Below, one piece after another: positions 61,584 through 64,000 of a stretch of DNA of 64,000 nucleotides; position 1 is the first letter of the stretch; every line of letters starts with the position of its first letter. The stretch spans positions 992,001 to 1,056,000 of the forward strand of contig JAUIMM010002021.1 in assembly GCA_031769625.1 (NCBI GenBank). The letters are read 5' to 3'. The position numbers were made by a program, and so were the translations under genes. Below the pieces are notes generated by a model that searched no databases, was not told where the DNA came from, and saw only the letters and a list, made by a program, of their open reading frames with translations. The DNA is from Taudactylus pleione. Lineage: Eukaryota; Chordata; Amphibia; Anura; Myobatrachidae.

Positions 61584-63958
61584 ATGTACCTCTATACACC
61601 ATATTCTGCACTATGTACCTCTATACAACATATTCTAGACTATGTACCACTTTACACCATATTCTATACTATATACCACTTAATAGCTCTACCCCATATT
61701 CTATGCCATGTACCACTATACAGCTCTGTACCACATTCTATACTATGTACCACTATACAGCTCTACACCATATTCTATACTATATACTACTATACACCAC
61801 ATTCTATACTATGTACCACTATATACCATATTCTATACTATGTAACACTATAAACCACATACTATTCTATATACCACTATACAGCTCTACACCATATTTT
61901 ATACTATGTACCAATATTCAGCTCTACACCATGTTCTATACTATATACCACTATACACCATATTCTATACTATGTACCACTATAAATGACGTTCTATACT
62001 ATATACCACTATACACCTTATTCTATACTATGTATCACTATACACCACATTCTGTACTATATACCACTATACAGCTCTATACCACATTTTATACTATGTA
62101 CCATTATACAGCTCTACACCACATTCTATACTATGTACCACTATACAACATATTCTATACTATGTACCACTATACAGCTCTTCATCACATTCTATACTAT
62201 GTACCACTATACACCATATTCTATACTATGAACCACTATACAGCTCTACACAACATTATAAACAATGTACCACAATACACCATATACTATGTACCACTAT
62301 ACACCATATTCTATACTATGTACCACTATACACCATATTCTATACTATGTACCTCTATACACCATATTCTAAACTATATACCACTATACAGCTCTACCCC
62401 ATATTCTATACCATGTACCACTATACAACTTATTCTATACTATGTGCTATACACCATATTCTATACTATGTTCCACTAAACACCATATTCTATACTATGT
62501 ACCACAATACAGCTCTACATCATATTCTATATTATATACCACTATACACCATATTCTATACTATGTACCACTTTACACCACATTATATACTATGTACCAC
62601 TATACACCATATTCTATACTATGTACCACTATACACCATATTCTATACTATGTACCACTATACAGCTCTACACCACATTCTGTACTATAAACCACTATAC
62701 ACCATATTCTATAATATGTACCACTATACATCTCTACACCATATTATATGCTATGTATCACTATACACAATACTCTATACTATGCACCACTGTACAGCTA
62801 AACACTATATTCTGTACTATATACCACTATACACACTATTGTATACTATGCACCACTTTACAGCTCTACAGCATATTCTATACTTTGTACCACTATACAG
62901 CTGTACACCACATTCTATATTTTGTACCACTATACACCATATTCTAGACTATGTACCACTATACACCATATTCTATACTATGTACATCTATACACCATAT
63001 TCTATACTACGTACCTCTATACACCATATTCTATACTTTATACCACTATACACCATATTCTATACTATATACCACTATAAACCATATTCTATACTATAAA
63101 CAACTATATAGCTCACCCCATATTCTATACTATGTACTACTATACACCATTTTCTATACTATGAACCACTATACAGCTCTACACCATATTCTATACTATA
63201 TACCACTATACACCATATTCTAAACTATGTACCAATATTCACCTCTACACCATATTCTATACTATGTACCACTATACAGCTCTATACCAAATTCTACACT
63301 ATGAACCATTAAACAGCTCTACACCACATTCTATACTATGTACCACTATACATCATATTCTATACTATGTACCACTATACAGCTCTACATAACATTCTAT
63401 ACTATGTACCACTATACACCATATTCTATACTATGTACCTCTATACACAATATTCTATACTATGTACCTCTATACAACATATTCTAGACTATGTACCACT
63501 TTACACCATATTCTATACTATATACCACTATACAGCTCTACCCCATATTCTATGCCATGTACCACTATACAGCTCTGCACCACATTCTATACTATGTACC
63601 ACTGTACAGCTCTACACCATATTCTATACTATATACTACTATACACCACATTCTATACCATGTTCCACTATAAACCATATTCTATACTATGTACCTCTAT
63701 ACACCATATTCTGCACTATGTACCTCTATACAACATATTCTAGACTATGTACCACTTTACACCATATTCTATACAATATACCACTTAATAGCTCTACCCC
63801 ATATTCTATGCCATGTACCACTATACAGCTCTGTACCACATTCTATACTATGTACCACTATACAGCTCTACACCATATTCTATACTATATACTACTATAC
63901 ACCACATTCTATACTATGTACCACTATACACCATATTCTATACTATGTAACACTATAA
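61584..63958 (+). repeat. Repeated block 61584-61853 and 63689-63958 (offset 2105)
   Basis: The two 270-bp blocks carry the same series of variants (attctgcactatg, caacatattctagac, taccacttaatagc, atgccatg, gctctgtacc) at a constant 2105-bp offset. The second copy runs on toward the window end, so a 2105-bp HOR period may continue outside the window. Confidence 0.75.
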
Positions 63959-64000
63959 ACCACATACTATTCTATATACCACTATACAGCTCTACACCAT

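Larger units (their letters stand above)
1..64000 (+). repeat. 29-bp satellite array with 37-bp variant monomers, organised in higher-order repeats
   Basis: Apart from four copies of one short insert, the whole window is head-to-tail copies of a 29-bp monomer, always in the same orientation. The first half reads taccactatacacc and the second half atattctatactatg. A common 37-bp form has eight extra bases, cagctcta, after the first ctata. Frequent point variants are tacctctata for taccactata, and caccacattc for caccatattc. The consensus has 10 A, 10 T, 8 C and 1 G, so the plus strand is strongly C-over-G skewed, and it contains no CpG. It contains no TAA, TAG or TGA in any plus-strand frame, while the minus strand has TAG repeatedly; this explains long open frames on one strand only. 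Because 29 is not a multiple of 3, every open frame cycles through the three frames of the monomer with a 29-residue period. No gene signal was seen. Function is unknown; a structural or heterochromatic role is inference. Confidence 0.97.
51028..64000 (+). repeat. Zone C: heterogeneous satellite with short local duplications
   Basis: This stretch consists of the same 29- and 37-bp monomers, but neither the A anchor nor the B anchor was seen here. Monomer variants are more diverse, including taccacttaacagc, tatgtgctatac (55021 and 62441, offset 7420) and acccgctctac (51716 and 54430). Parts of B-type sequence recur, for example 52548-52937 resembles 58377-58766. Local duplications are listed separately. 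The array continues beyond base 64000. No gene or non-satellite insert is seen. Confidence 0.85.

Noticed and set aside
52210..63099. Bacterial or phage origin of the window
   Set aside because: There are no Shine-Dalgarno-led genes, operons, tRNAs or rRNAs in 64 kb. A continuous kilobase-scale HOR satellite with a hAT-like relic is a eukaryotic pattern.
160..63958. Dozens of long plus-strand open frames (up to 873 codons) as a Tyr-rich repetitive protein family
   Set aside because: All three plus frames are open at once because the monomer has no stop triplet. The frames overlap heavily, start at arbitrary ATGs, and copies differ by indels that shift frame without consequence. No splice, promoter or codon-bias signal supports coding.
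228..64000. CRISPR array (unit lengths of 29 and 37 bp fall in the size range of CRISPR repeats)
   Set aside because: Repeats abut one another with no unique spacers, monomers vary freely, and there is no leader or cas gene.
228..64000. Telomeric repeat or known centromere-protein box
   Set aside because: The monomer is unrelated to TTAGGG-type repeats, and no sequence resembling the CENP-B box was seen. Centromeric location remains possible but unsupported by sequence alone.
228..64000. G-quadruplex potential on the minus strand
   Set aside because: The G-rich strand has only GG pairs, widely spaced by AT-rich sequence; no GGG runs occur in the monomer.
228..64000. TATA-box or promoter-like motifs (ctatac, tatatacc)
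   Set aside because: They occur in every monomer as part of the repeat, so they carry no positional information.

Overview
The window is wall-to-wall tandemly repeated satellite DNA. I find no protein-coding gene, RNA gene, operon or bacterial-type signal. The basic unit is a 29-bp monomer: a first half taccactatacacc, then a second half atattctatactatg. It is interspersed with a 37-bp variant carrying eight extra bases (cagctcta) after the first ctata. Both ends of the window lie inside the array, so the true array is longer than 64 kb. The size, the higher-order structure and an embedded hAT-like transposon relic point to a eukaryotic, probably animal, nuclear genome (heterochromatin, centromeric/pericentromeric, subtelomeric or sex-chromosome type). 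The species cannot be read from the sequence.

The only non-satellite DNA is a 277-bp insert present four times (1-216 truncated by the window edge, 5446-5722, 8803-9079, 12225-12501). It begins CAG and ends CTG, has imperfect inverted ends and is flanked by an 8-bp duplication of the satellite motif TTCTATAC. It therefore looks like one non-autonomous hAT-type insertion that was later copied along with the surrounding satellite.

The monomers are organised into higher-order repeats (HORs). Family A (anchor CCGTAC) fills about 228-18830 and 32227-40060, with the transposon only in the first three A periods (5506, 3357 and 3422 bp). Family B (anchor tataacactatatatc) fills about 18831-32226 and 40061-51027, and includes two adjacent 3170-bp copies and three adjacent copies with a 2208-bp period. 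A further level lies above these: 34881-43545 repeats 13655-22318 at an offset of about 21,227 bp, so an A-to-B junction has itself been duplicated. From about 51028 to the end is a more heterogeneous third zone (C) with short local duplications. From about 50.18 to 54.86 kb it also has an unusual density of single-base insertions and deletions.

The many long plus-strand open frames (up to 873 codons) are by-products of a monomer with no stop codon in any plus-strand frame. They should not be annotated as genes. The region is best read as a record of unequal exchange, segmental duplication and one transposon insertion.
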